Source: Ancylobacter sp. IITR112
Lineage (GTDB): Bacteria > Pseudomonadota > Alphaproteobacteria > Rhizobiales > Xanthobacteraceae
Assembly: GCF_041415945.1 (NCBI RefSeq)
Contig: NZ_JBGCUS010000001.1
Span: 558,001-622,000, forward strand
Direction of reading: 5' to 3'
Length of the DNA: 64,000 bases
The notes under the pieces are model-generated. The model had not been told where the DNA came from, ran no database searches, and saw only the letters and a program-made list of their open reading frames with translations. Within the stretch, counting starts at the first letter, position 1, and every line of letters begins with the position of its first letter. Position numbers and translations under genes: made by a program. Positions 41,345-50,047 of this stretch are shown here, piece after piece.

Positions 41345-41383
41345 AGGCGGCGCTGTGACGGGACGGCGCGGCGAGGAACAGCG

Positions 41384-41474
41384 CCCTCATGGCCGGGCTT
41401 GACCCGGCCACCCAGACTTCAGAGCGGCTTCGGGCGGCTGCGCTGGGTCCCCGGGTCAAGCCCGGGGATGAGGG
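41384..41474. repeat. REP-like palindromic element type A5
   Basis: CCCTCATGGCCGGGCTTGAC to GTCAAGCCCGGGGATGAGGG, between the tail tube and gp10 genes. It lies 40 bases after the tail tube stop and ends 43 bases before gp10. Confidence 0.88.
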
Positions 41475-41517
41475 GTGGGTTTTAGCGTCAGCTTCAGCCC
41501 TCGGAGAGGAGCACATC

Positions 41518-41883
41518 ATGGCCAATCGCCACCGCGGCGAGATTTCCGCCGAACTCGACGGGCGCCGGCGCACGCTGGTGCTGACCCTCGGCGCGCTGGC
41601 GGAGCTTGAGGACGCTTTCGGCGCCGCCGATCTGGTGGCGCTGACCGGGCGCTTCGCGCAGGGGCGCCTCGCCGCGCGCGACGCCATCCGCCTGCTCGCC
41701 GCCGGGCTGCGCGGGGCGGGGGAGACCGTCACCGAGGCGGAGGTGGCGCGCATGACCACGCCCGGCGGGGCGGCCGGCTTCGCCCGGATCGTCGGCGCGC
41801 TGATCGCCGCGACTTTCGGCGGGGAAGAGGCGGGCGAGGGAGCGGCGCGCCCTTTACCCGATCCTCCGGAGGCGAGGGGATAG
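41518..41883 (+). CDS. GTA tail assembly protein gp10 (PF11836 type)
   Basis: A 121-residue protein of the GTA-gp10 family, a tail assembly chaperone-like protein: RHRGEISAELDGRRRTLVLT, then LGALAELEDAFGAADLVAL. The ATG at 41518 has GAGAGGAG upstream. A longer frame runs through the REP element and is not used. Confidence 0.92.
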   Translation: MANRHRGEISAELDGRRRTLVLTLGALAELEDAFGAADLVALTGRFAQGRLAARDAIRLLAAGLRGAGETVTEAEVARMTTPGGAAGFARIVGALIAATFGGEEAGEGAARPLPDPPEARG

Positions 41884-41963
41884 GCGGGCCGGCTCAGCTC
41901 GTCGGGGAGGGCGTCCCGCCCCTTCCCGGGGAGGGCGTCCCGCCCTTCCCCTGGGAGGAGGCG

Positions 41964-42122
41964 ATGGCCTTCGGCTTCGGCCGGCTGAATCTGTCGTCAC
42001 CTGCCTTCTGGCGGATGACGCCGCGCGAACTCGCCGCCGCGCTGCGCGCCTTTGCCGGCCCGGCGCGGGCCCCGCTGGACCGCGCCGGCCTCGCCGCGCT
42101 GATGGCGCGGTTCCCGGACTGA
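41964..42122 (+). CDS. GTA gp10.1-like tail assembly protein (rcc01693 type)
   Basis: Short protein of the rcc01693/Phage_TAC_6 family: MAFGFGRLNLSSPAFWRMTP, then RELAAALRAFAG and DRAGLAALMARFPD. From the ATG at 41964 it has 52 residues. The conserved PFPWEEAM segment of the family extends upstream of this ATG in frame, back to a codon ATA at 41880 that overlaps the gp10 stop; no ATG, GTG or TTG is available there. The start is therefore unresolved. A duplicated segment encodes GEGVPPLPGEGVPPFPW just upstream. Confidence 0.75.
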   Translation: MAFGFGRLNLSSPAFWRMTPRELAAALRAFAGPARAPLDRAGLAALMARFPD

Positions 42123-42144
42123 GGGGGCCGTCTTGCCGCCCATG

Positions 42145-42287
42145 CCCTCATCCCCGGGCTTGACCCGGGGACCCAGCTCGGCCGCCCGCACCCGGTCTGA
42201 ACTCTGGGTGGCCGGGTCAAGCCCGGCCATGAGGGAGCGAGGGGGGCAGACGGCCGGGTCAAGCCCGGCCATGAGGGAGCGAGGGGG
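42145..42287. repeat. REP-like element type A6 (inverted) plus duplicated half
   Basis: 42145-42235 is a type A element in opposite orientation (CCCTCATCCCCGGGCTTGAC to GTCAAGCCCGGCCATGAGGG). Its right arm with flank (42211-42246) is duplicated at 42252-42287. It separates gp10.1 from the tape measure gene. Confidence 0.85.
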
Positions 42288-42353
42288 CGTTCGGCGCGGC
42301 GCCTGCGCCTCCGCTGGGACGGAACACGGCACCATTTCATTCAGGAGGGCAGG

Positions 42354-42953
42354 ATGGCTGCGGGCGACGCGGATGCGTTCGACGACGGGCTGACGGTGGA
42401 AATCCGCGCCGATACCAGCGCCTTCCAGCGCGAGATCGCAGAAGCGGAGCGGCTGGCGCGCGGTTTCGGCCGGGCGGTGGGCGATGCGCTCGCCGGCGCC
42501 ACGGTGAAAGGCCGCGAGGCCGACGATGTGCTGCGCACGCTGGCGAGCCGGCTGTCCTCGCTGGCGCTCGACATCGCCTTCAAACCGCTGGAACAGGGGA
42601 TTTCCGGTCTTCTTCAGGGTGCGCTCGGCGGCCTTTCCGGCTTCGCAAAAGGGGCGGCGTTCGACAAGGGCCGCGTCACCCCCTTCGCCCAGGGCGGGGT
42701 GGTGGCGGCGCCGACCTATTTCCCCATGGCCGGCGGTGCGCTCGGGCTGATGGGCGAGCGCGGCGCGGAGGCGATCCTGCCGCTGGCGCGCGGGGCCGAT
42801 GGCCGGCTCGGTGTCGCCGCGCAGGGCGGGACGCGCGGAACGCAGGTGACGGTGAATGTTTCGACGCCCGATCCGGGCGCCTTCCGCCGCTCCGACGCCT
42901 ATCTCGCCGGCCTCATCGCCCGCGCCGTGGCGCGCGGGGAAAGGAGCCTGTAG
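42354..42953 (+). CDS. GTA short tail tape measure protein (gp11)
   Basis: A 199-residue protein. The short length fits RcGTA, whose tape measure is also only about 220 residues, far below typical phages. N-terminal helical part (FQREIAEAERLARGFGRAVG), then GRVTPFAQGGVVAAPTYFPM and GALGLMGERGAEAILPLAR, the usual C-terminal tape measure motif. AGGAGG lies before the ATG. Confidence 0.92.
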   Translation: MAAGDADAFDDGLTVEIRADTSAFQREIAEAERLARGFGRAVGDALAGATVKGREADDVLRTLASRLSSLALDIAFKPLEQGISGLLQGALGGLSGFAKGAAFDKGRVTPFAQGGVVAAPTYFPMAGGALGLMGERGAEAILPLARGADGRLGVAAQGGTRGTQVTVNVSTPDPGAFRRSDAYLAGLIARAVARGERSL

Positions 42954-43595
42954 ATGCCCGGCTTTCACGAGGCGCTGTTTCCGCTCGACATCGCGCTCGG
43001 CGCGGCGGGCGGGCCGGAGCGGGCGACGGAAATCGTCACCACGCTGACCGGCCACGAGGAGCGCAACACGCGGCTCGCTCATTCCCGCCGGCGCTGGGAT
43101 GCCGGCTATGGCGTCACCTCGCTGGCGCAGCTTTCCACTGTTGTCGCCTTTTTCGAGGAGCGGCGCGGCCGGCTGTTCGGCTTTCGCTGGCGCGACCGGC
43201 TCGACCACGCCTCCGGCGCGCCGGGGGCGGCGGTGACGCCGCTCGACCAAGCGCTGGGCAGCGGCACCGGAGCGCGCGCGCAATTTCAGTTGGTGAAAAC
43301 CTATGGCGGCGCGCACGCGCCCTATCAGCGCCCCATCGCCAAGCCGGTCGCCGGCTCGGTGCGGGTGGCGGTGAACGGGGCGGAGCGGGTGGCGGGCACG
43401 CATTTCAGCCTCGACACGGCGGCCGGGCTCATCAGCTTCCTGCCCGGCCATGTGCCGGCGCTGGGGGCCAGCGTGACCGCCGGCTTCCTGTTCGATGTGC
43501 CGGTGCGCTTCGACACGGATTTTCTCGAAGTGAACCTCTCCGCTTTCGAGGCCGGGGCGATCCCGCGCATTCCCATTCTGGAGATACGGCCGTGA
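42954..43595 (+). CDS. GTA distal tail protein, DUF2460 (gp12)
   Basis: A 213-residue baseplate ring protein of the DUF2460/TIGR02217 family: FHEALFPLDIALGAAGGPER, then HEERNTRLAHSRRRWDAGYG and FDVPVRFDTDFLEVNLSAFE. It begins directly at the tape measure stop codon. Confidence 0.95.
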   Translation: MPGFHEALFPLDIALGAAGGPERATEIVTTLTGHEERNTRLAHSRRRWDAGYGVTSLAQLSTVVAFFEERRGRLFGFRWRDRLDHASGAPGAAVTPLDQALGSGTGARAQFQLVKTYGGAHAPYQRPIAKPVAGSVRVAVNGAERVAGTHFSLDTAAGLISFLPGHVPALGASVTAGFLFDVPVRFDTDFLEVNLSAFEAGAIPRIPILEIRP

Positions 43596-44461
43596 GGCAA
43601 ATCCCCGAAGGCCTCGCCGCGTCGCTCGCGGGCGGGGTGACGACGCTCGCGCGCTGCTGGCGGATCACCCGTCGCGACGGCGTGGTGGTGGCGCTGACCG
43701 AGCATGACGAGGATCTTGCCGTCGACGGCACGCTGTTCCGCGCCGCCGCCGGCGCCTCAGGCAGCGAGGATGCCGCCGCGCTCGGCTTCGCGGTGGGCGG
43801 GGGCGAGATGGCGGCGGCGCTCACCTCCGAGCTGATCGACGACGCCGATCTCGACGCCGGGCGCTATGACGGGGCGGGGATCGAGCTGATCCTCGCCGAC
43901 TGGTCGGCGCCGGAGCATTTCCTGCTGCTGCGCCGGGCGCATCTGGGCGAGGTGCGGCGGAGCGAGGGAAGCTTCACCGCCGAACTGCGCGGGCTCTCAT
44001 CCGCGCTGAATGTGGTGCGCGGGCGGCTGTTCACCGCCGGCTGCGACGCCGATCTCGGCGATGGACGCTGCCGGATCGACCTCGCCGGGCCGGCCTATAC
44101 CGGCCATGGCACGGTGAGCGCGGCGGAGGGGCCGGGGCTGATCGTGGCGGAAGGGCTCGGCGCCTTTGCGGGCGGTTGGTTCACGCAGGGCAGGCTGGTG
44201 TTCACCGGCGGCGCTTCTGCCGGCTTCGCCACCGAGGTGAAGGCCCACACGGTGAGCGCCGCCGGGGATGTGCGGCTGGAATTGTGGCAGCGCCCGCCGG
44301 TGACGCCTGTGCCGGGGGAGAGCTTCACCGTCACCGCCGGCTGCGACAAGCGCTTCGCCACCTGCCGCGACCGCTTCGCCAACACGCTGAATTTTCGCGG
44401 CTTTCCGCACATGCCGGGCAATGACGCGGTGCTGCGTGTGGCGACGCCGGGGAGGCCGTGA
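43592..44461 (+). CDS. GTA baseplate hub protein, DUF2163 (gp13)
   Basis: A 289-residue hub protein of the DUF2163/TIGR02218 family. Cys residues in GCDADLGDGRC and GCDKRFATC correspond to the four ligands of the Fe-S cluster described in the RcGTA hub. The start is GTG at 43592, a GTGA overlap with gp12. C-terminal signature NTLNFRGFPHMPG. Confidence 0.95.
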   Translation: MRQIPEGLAASLAGGVTTLARCWRITRRDGVVVALTEHDEDLAVDGTLFRAAAGASGSEDAAALGFAVGGGEMAAALTSELIDDADLDAGRYDGAGIELILADWSAPEHFLLLRRAHLGEVRRSEGSFTAELRGLSSALNVVRGRLFTAGCDADLGDGRCRIDLAGPAYTGHGTVSAAEGPGLIVAEGLGAFAGGWFTQGRLVFTGGASAGFATEVKAHTVSAAGDVRLELWQRPPVTPVPGESFTVTAGCDKRFATCRDRFANTLNFRGFPHMPGNDAVLRVATPGRP

Positions 44462-44898
44462 TGGGCGAGGGGGATGTGCGCGCGCGGATCGTGGCCGAGG
44501 CGCGGGACTGGATCGGCACGCCCTATCTCCACCGCGCTTCGCTGAAGGGCGAGGGCGCGGACTGCCTCGGCCTCATTCGCGGCGTGTGGCGGAAGGTTTT
44601 GGGGCCGGAGCCGCAGGACCTGCCGGCCTATGCGCCGGACTGGGCGGAGGCGACGCGCGCCGAGCAGATGGCGGAGGCGGCCGGCCGGCACATGCGCGCC
44701 GTGCCGCTGGAGGCGATCTCCCCCGGCGATGTGCTGCTGTTCCGCTGGCGCGACGGCTTTCCCGCCAAGCATGCCGCCCTGCTGGTGGGCGCGGACCGCA
44801 TGGTGCACGCCCATGACGGGGCGGCGGTGGCGGAAGTGTTCCTCGCCCCCTGGTGGCGGCGCCGGCTCGCCTTCGCCTTCGCCTTTCCCGGCGCGTGA
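44458..44898 (+). CDS. GTA NlpC/P60 cell-wall peptidase (gp14)
   Basis: A 146-residue peptidoglycan endopeptidase at the tail tip, TIGR02219 type. Catalytic Cys in GADCLGLIRGVW, His in AKHAALLVG, and HAHDGAAVAEV. Either GTG at 44458 (GTGA overlap with gp13) or ATG at 44461 starts it. Confidence 0.94.
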   Translation: MMGEGDVRARIVAEARDWIGTPYLHRASLKGEGADCLGLIRGVWRKVLGPEPQDLPAYAPDWAEATRAEQMAEAAGRHMRAVPLEAISPGDVLLFRWRDGFPAKHAALLVGADRMVHAHDGAAVAEVFLAPWWRRRLAFAFAFPGA

Positions 44899-44943
44899 GG
44901 GGGGCTCGCTATGCCGCATCCAGCCCTTCACCCCCAACTTTAC

Positions 44944-45033
44944 GCCCTCATGGCCGGGCTTGACCCGGCCACCCAGCCTTCGGCCGGGTGCGGCGGTCGG
45001 GCTGGGTCCCCGGGTCAAGCCCGGGGATGAGGG
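44944..45033. repeat. REP-like palindromic element type A7
   Basis: CCCTCATGGCCGGGCTTGAC to GTCAAGCCCGGGGATGAGGG, filling the gap between gp14 and gp15. Confidence 0.88.
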
Positions 45034-45105
45034 CGCGCGTGGTGGGCTTCGCCAGACCGAGCGCAAATGGGCGCCAAAGGCGTCATTCCAACAAGCGGAG
45101 CGACC

Positions 45106-48100
45106 ATGGCCACACTCATTCTCGGCGCGTTGGGCGGGACGATCGGCGGGGCGCTGTTCGGGCCGGTGGGGGCGCTGGCCGGGCGGGCGCTTGGCGCGCT
45201 CGGCGGCTCGGCTATTGACAGCCTGGTGCTGAACCCCGGCCAGCGCACGCAGGGCCCGCGCCTCGCCGAGTTCGGCACCATGACCTCCACCGAGGGCGCG
45301 GCGCTGCCCCGGCTCTATGGCCGGGCGCGGCTTTCCGGCCAGGTGATCTGGGCGGCGCCGGTGCAGGAGGTGGTGTCCACCCAGACGCAGGCCTCCGGCG
45401 GCAAGGGCGGCATGGCGGGAGGTGGCGCCAGCACCACCACCTACAGCTATTTCGGCAGCTTCGCCGTCGGCCTGTGCGAGGGCCCGGTGACGCGGCTCGG
45501 CCGCATCTGGGCCGATGGAAGGCTGCTCGACACCCGCGCGCTCAATGTGCGCCTGCACAAGGGCGGCGAGGACCAGCTTCCCGACCCGCTGATCGAGGCG
45601 CGCGAGCCGGGGGCGCCGGCCTATCGCGGCCTCGCCTATCTCGTCTTCGAGCGCCTGCCGCTGGCGCGCTTCGGCAACCGGCTGCCGCAGATTTCCGTCG
45701 AGGTGGAGCGCGCGGTGGGGGCGCTGGAGAACGCCGTGCGGGCGGTGACGCTGATCCCCGGCGCCACCGAGTTCGGCTATCAGCCGCGCGAGGTGCTGCG
45801 GGTGGACCGGCCGGGGGTTTATCAGCTTGAAAACCGGCATGTGACCACCCATCCCAGCGATCTTTCCGCCGCCCTCGACCAGTTGCTCGCCACCTGCCCG
45901 AATCTCGAACGGGTGGCGCTGGTCGTCGCCTGGTTCGGCAACGATCTGCGCGCCGGCCAGTGCCTGATCCGTCCGGCGGTGGAGCGGCGCGTCAAGCCGA
46001 CGCAGATGGGGCTGGTTCCCGTGGCGTGGCAGGTGGCGGGACTGACCCGCACCAGCGCCGCGCTGGTGAGCCAGTATGACGGCAAGCCGGCCTATGGCGG
46101 CACGCCGTCCGACGACAGCGTCATCGCGGCGATCGAGGCGCTCAAGGCGCGCGGGTTGAAGGTGACGCTGAACCCGTTCGTGATGATGGACATTCCCGCC
46201 GGCAACGCCCTGCCGGACCCCTATGCGCCGGGGGCGATGCAGCCGGCCCACCCCTGGCGCGGGCGCGTCACCTGCCACCCCGCCCCCGGTGTCGCCGGCT
46301 CGCCCGATGGCACGGCGGCGGCGGGCGCGCAGGTGGCGGCGCTGTTCGGCACCGCGAGCGCGGCGCAGTTCGGCGCCTCTGGCGGGCGCGTCACCTATGC
46401 CGGCCCGGCGGAATGGACGCTGCGCCGCATGGTGCTGCACTATGCCAAGCTCAGCCAGATCGCCGGCGGGGTGGACGCCATCCTCATCGGTTCGGAAATG
46501 GCGGCGCTGACCCGCGTGCGTTCCGCGCCGGGCGTCTACCCGGCCGCCAGCGCCTTCGCCGCGCTGGCGGGCGAGGTGCGGGCGATGCTGGGGCCGGGCA
46601 CGCAGATCGGCTATGCCGCCGACTGGACGGAATATGGCGCGCATGTGCGGGACGGCGGGGCGGAGCTGCGCTTTCCGCTCGACCCGCTCTGGGCCTCGCC
46701 GGCGCTCGATTTCATCGGCATCGACTGGTACCCGCCGCTGGCCGACTGGCGCGAGGGCGACGCCCATCTCGACGCGGAAGCTCATGAGAGCGGGCATGAC
46801 CGCGCCTATCTCGCCGGCAATCTCACGGGGGGCGAAGCCTTCGACTGGTATTACCCGGATGAGGCCGCCCGCGCCGCGCAGGCGCGCGCCCCGATCACCG
46901 ATGGCGCCTATGGCGAGGCGTGGGTATTTCGCCAGAAGGATATCGCCGGCTGGTGGAGCCACGCGCACCACGAGCGCGTCGGCGGCGTGCGGCAGGCCAG
47001 CCCGACCGCGTGGGTGCCGGGTTCCAAGCCGGTGCGGCTGATGGAGGTGGGCTGTCCGGCGGTTGACAAGGGTGCCAACCGGCCCAGCGCCTTTCCCGAC
47101 CCGAAATCCGCGGAGGGCGGGTTGCCGCCCTTTTCCAGCGGCGCGCGCGACGATTTGATCCAGCGCCGGCATCTGGAAGTGAGCCTTGCCGGCTTTGCCG
47201 GCTCCACGGCGCTGAACCCGCCGGCCCCGGCGCTGCCGGGCGGGCGGATGATCGACCCGGCGGCGATCCATCTCTGGACCTGGGACGCGCGGCCCTTCCC
47301 GGTCTTTCCGAGCGCCACCTCCGTCTGGGCCGACGGGGCCAACTGGCAGACCGGGCACTGGCTCAATGGCCGGCTCGGCGCCGCGCCGCTCGCCGAACTC
47401 ACCGCCCGGCTGGCGGCGGATTTCGGCGTGGTGGACATCGCTACCGACACGTTGCGCGGCATTGTCGACGGCTATGTCGTCGACCGGCCGATGACGGCGC
47501 GGGCGGCGCTGGAACCGCTGGCGCGGGCCTTCGCCTTCGATCTCGCCGAGCGCGGCGGCGCGCTGGCGCTGGCGGCGCGCGGCGGCGGGGTGCGGGCGAC
47601 GCTCACCGATGACGACCTCGTCACCGGCGACGACGTGGCCGCGCCGTCGCTGGTGCGGGCGGCGGAGGGCGAATTGCCGCTCGCCGTCACGCTCGGCTTC
47701 ATCGACGGCACCGGCGACTATCGGCACGCCACCGCCGTCTCGCGCCGTCTGGCCGGCGCGGCCCGGGCGGAAACCGGGATGGACATCGCCATGGTGGCCG
47801 ATCCCGCTCTCGTCGCCGGCCTCGCCGAGCGCTGGCTGCAGGACGCCTGGGCCGGGCGCGACACGGCGAGCCTCAACCTGCCGCCCTCGCATCTCGCTCT
47901 GGAGCCGGGCGATGTGGTGCGGCTGGAACGTGACGGGCGGTCCCGGCTGCTGGAGATCACCGCCATCGAGGATCGCGGCACGCGGACGGTGAATGCGCGC
48001 AGCATCGACCCCGCCGTGTTCGCCCTCGCTTCGCGCGAGGCGCCGGCGGGCGAGGTGGAACTGCCGGGTGGCGAGGGGCCGGCGCTGGTGCATCTCCTCG

Positions 48101-49008
48101 AACTGCCGCTGGCGGGCGGGGAGGGCGCGCCGGTGCTGGCCTGGCTCGGCGCCTTCCTCACCCCCTGGCCGGGCAGCCTGACCGTGTGGCGGGCGGTGGA
48201 CGGCGGCAGCTTCGAGCCGGCGGCGTCACTTTCGGCGGCGGCGGTGACGGGGACGACGCTTGGGGCGCTGCCCGCCGGCCCGCTGTGGCGCTGGCAGCGC
48301 GCGAGCCTCGATGTCGAACTCGACGGCGGCCTGCTCGCCGGGGCGAGCGCGGAGGCGGTGCTCGGTGGGGCCAATGCGCTGGCGCTGATGGACGGGGCGG
48401 GCGCGGTGGAGGTGATCCAGTTCACCGAGGCCGAGCTGATCGGCCCCTCGACCTGGCGCCTCTCCGGCCTGCTGCGCGGACAGCTCGGCACCGAGGCGCG
48501 CGCGGGCGCCGACTGGCCGGCGGGGACGCGGCTGATGAAAATCGACGCCAATCTGGTGCCGGTCGCGAGCGGGCTCGACCTGATCGGCCGCGCCGTCACC
48601 TACCGCGTCGGCCGCTCCGACCGCGACCATGGCGACGACGCCGTCACCGAGATCGCCGCCACGCTGGGCCCGCAGGCGCTGCGGCCCTTCGCGCCGGTGC
48701 ATGCGCGGGCCCGGCGCCGGGCGGCGGGGGTGGAACTGAGCTGGACGCGCCGCGCCCGCCGCGACGGCGATTCCTGGGATCTGGTCGAGGTGCCGCTGGG
48801 CGAATCGACGGAAGCCTATGAGATCGAGATCCTGAGCGGGGCCAGCGTGAAGCGCCGCGTGACCGCCACCGCGCCGGTCTTTCTCTACGCGGCGGAAGAC
48901 GAGATCGCCGATTTCGGCGCGGCGCAGCCTTTCCTCGATGTGCGCATCGCCCAGCTTTCCGCCGAAGTCGGCGCCGGCGCGGCGCTGACCGCGCGGCTGC
49001 GGCCCTGA
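45106..49008 (+). CDS. GTA megatron/host-specificity tail tip protein (gp15)
   Basis: The largest tail protein, 1300 residues. A hydrophobic Gly-rich N-terminus (ATLILGALGGTIGGALFGPV) leads into the hub-binding part. A TIM-barrel-like domain (about 420-720) contains DAILIGSEMAALTRVRSAPG and SPALDFIGIDWYPPLADW. A phage-tail domain (about 780-940) and beta-rich C-terminal domains follow (LEPGDVVRLERDGRSRLLEI). It forms the tail needle and receptor-contact part of the baseplate. The ATG at 45106 has GGAG upstream; an in-frame ATG at 45067 is weaker. Confidence 0.95.
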   Translation: MATLILGALGGTIGGALFGPVGALAGRALGALGGSAIDSLVLNPGQRTQGPRLAEFGTMTSTEGAALPRLYGRARLSGQVIWAAPVQEVVSTQTQASGGKGGMAGGGASTTTYSYFGSFAVGLCEGPVTRLGRIWADGRLLDTRALNVRLHKGGEDQLPDPLIEAREPGAPAYRGLAYLVFERLPLARFGNRLPQISVEVERAVGALENAVRAVTLIPGATEFGYQPREVLRVDRPGVYQLENRHVTTHPSDLSAALDQLLATCPNLERVALVVAWFGNDLRAGQCLIRPAVERRVKPTQMGLVPVAWQVAGLTRTSAALVSQYDGKPAYGGTPSDDSVIAAIEALKARGLKVTLNPFVMMDIPAGNALPDPYAPGAMQPAHPWRGRVTCHPAPGVAGSPDGTAAAGAQVAALFGTASAAQFGASGGRVTYAGPAEWTLRRMVLHYAKLSQIAGGVDAILIGSEMAALTRVRSAPGVYPAASAFAALAGEVRAMLGPGTQIGYAADWTEYGAHVRDGGAELRFPLDPLWASPALDFIGIDWYPPLADWREGDAHLDAEAHESGHDRAYLAGNLTGGEAFDWYYPDEAARAAQARAPITDGAYGEAWVFRQKDIAGWWSHAHHERVGGVRQASPTAWVPGSKPVRLMEVGCPAVDKGANRPSAFPDPKSAEGGLPPFSSGARDDLIQRRHLEVSLAGFAGSTALNPPAPALPGGRMIDPAAIHLWTWDARPFPVFPSATSVWADGANWQTGHWLNGRLGAAPLAELTARLAADFGVVDIATDTLRGIVDGYVVDRPMTARAALEPLARAFAFDLAERGGALALAARGGGVRATLTDDDLVTGDDVAAPSLVRAAEGELPLAVTLGFIDGTGDYRHATAVSRRLAGAARAETGMDIAMVADPALVAGLAERWLQDAWAGRDTASLNLPPSHLALEPGDVVRLERDGRSRLLEITAIEDRGTRTVNARSIDPAVFALASREAPAGEVELPGGEGPALVHLLELPLAGGEGAPVLAWLGAFLTPWPGSLTVWRAVDGGSFEPAASLSAAAVTGTTLGALPAGPLWRWQRASLDVELDGGLLAGASAEAVLGGANALALMDGAGAVEVIQFTEAELIGPSTWRLSGLLRGQLGTEARAGADWPAGTRLMKIDANLVPVASGLDLIGRAVTYRVGRSDRDHGDDAVTEIAATLGPQALRPFAPVHARARRRAAGVELSWTRRARRDGDSWDLVEVPLGESTEAYEIEILSGASVKRRVTATAPVFLYAAEDEIADFGAAQPFLDVRIAQLSAEVGAGAALTARLRP

Positions 49009-49033
49009 CCCCTTCGTCCCACAGGATGATCCC

Positions 49034-49723
49034 ATGAGCGAGACGACGCCCCTGCTCGCGCTGCCGCTGCTCGCGGCGGCGCAGGCGCAGAAACATGTGA
49101 CGCATAATGAGGCGCTGCTGCGGCTCGACGCCGCCGTGCAACTCGCCGTGCTCGACCGCACCCGCGCCCTTCCCCCGGCCGCGCCGCTGCCGGGCGACCG
49201 GCATCTGGTCGCGTCCGGCGCCGGCGACGCCTTCGCCGGCCATGAGGGTGAGATCGCGCTCTACGATTCCGGCTGGCATTTCCTCGCCCCCCGCGCCGGC
49301 TGGCGCGCCTATGTCGTCGCGGAAGGGGTCACGCTGCTGTTCGACGGCAGCGTCTGGCGCGAGGCGCTCGTCCTCGCCCCTTCCGGCGCCGCCGCGACGC
49401 TGCGCGTCGCCGAGGCGGAGGTGAACCTCGCCGGGGCCTTCGCGGTCTCGACACTGGTCATTCCCAGCCGCGCCATCTGCCTCGCGGTCGCCAGCCGCAC
49501 CGTGGCGGCGGTGACCGGGGCGACGTCCTACGAGGTCGGCATATCCGGCGAGACGGCGAAATTCGGCGGGCTGCTCGGCATCGCCGCCGGCGCCGGCAAT
49601 ATCGGCGTGATCGGCCCGCAGGCCTTCTATGCCGACACGCCGCTGCGCGTCACCGCGCTGGGCGGCAGCTTCACCGGCGGGCGGGTGCGGCTCGTCCTGT
49701 CCTACCTCGCCTTCACCCTCTGA
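49034..49723 (+). CDS. DUF2793 tail fibre-like protein
   Basis: A 229-residue protein with the N-terminal DUF2793 module found in GTA and phage fibres (LALPLLAAAQAQKHVTHNEA, then LLRLDAAVQLAVLDR) and a beta-rich C-terminus. In Rhodobacter a DUF2793 protein forms part of the GTA tail fibre. It follows gp15 by 25 bases. Confidence 0.88.
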   Translation: MSETTPLLALPLLAAAQAQKHVTHNEALLRLDAAVQLAVLDRTRALPPAAPLPGDRHLVASGAGDAFAGHEGEIALYDSGWHFLAPRAGWRAYVVAEGVTLLFDGSVWREALVLAPSGAAATLRVAEAEVNLAGAFAVSTLVIPSRAICLAVASRTVAAVTGATSYEVGISGETAKFGGLLGIAAGAGNIGVIGPQAFYADTPLRVTALGGSFTGGRVRLVLSYLAFTL

Positions 49724-49740
49724 TATCAGGGAGCGAACCC

Positions 49741-50046
49741 ATGCCCTATGATGCCGCCAAAGACCCCTGGCACCGCCGCGCTCTCTCCCCCGCTGGCCTC
49801 GGCCGCGCCGGGGCGCTGGTGGCGCCGAGCGACGCCGCCGACCTGCCGCGCTATGCCCGGCTGCGGGTGTTCGCGCCGGCCACGCTGGCGAGCGCCGAGA
49901 TCCGCATCCTCCCCGTCGATGCCGCTGACGACGCGCCGCTGACCCTGCCGCTGCCGCCTGGCCAGGTCAGCGTGCTGGAGTTTCTGGTCCGGCGCGTGCT
50001 GGCCACCGGCACCACGGCCGGGCTCGTCATTCACCGGGTCGACTGA
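49741..50046 (+). CDS. GTA head spike base-like protein (Rcc01079 family)
   Basis: A 101-residue protein ending in VRRVLATGTTAGLVIHRVD, the C-terminal signature of the spike base protein family RCAP_Rcc01079, and with a preceding beta segment (AEIRILPVDAADDAPLTLPL). In Rhodobacter the spikes bind capsular polysaccharide on recipient cells. The call rests on this pattern and position; the N-terminus is divergent. Confidence 0.62.
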   Translation: MPYDAAKDPWHRRALSPAGLGRAGALVAPSDAADLPRYARLRVFAPATLASAEIRILPVDAADDAPLTLPLPPGQVSVLEFLVRRVLATGTTAGLVIHRVD

Positions 50047-50047
50047 G

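Noticed and set aside
44095..48093. Minus-strand open frame of 1332 codons opposite gp13-gp15
   Set aside because: It crosses several well-supported GTA genes and a REP element, is His/Arg/Pro-rich without motifs, and is explained by GC3 bias of the plus-strand genes.
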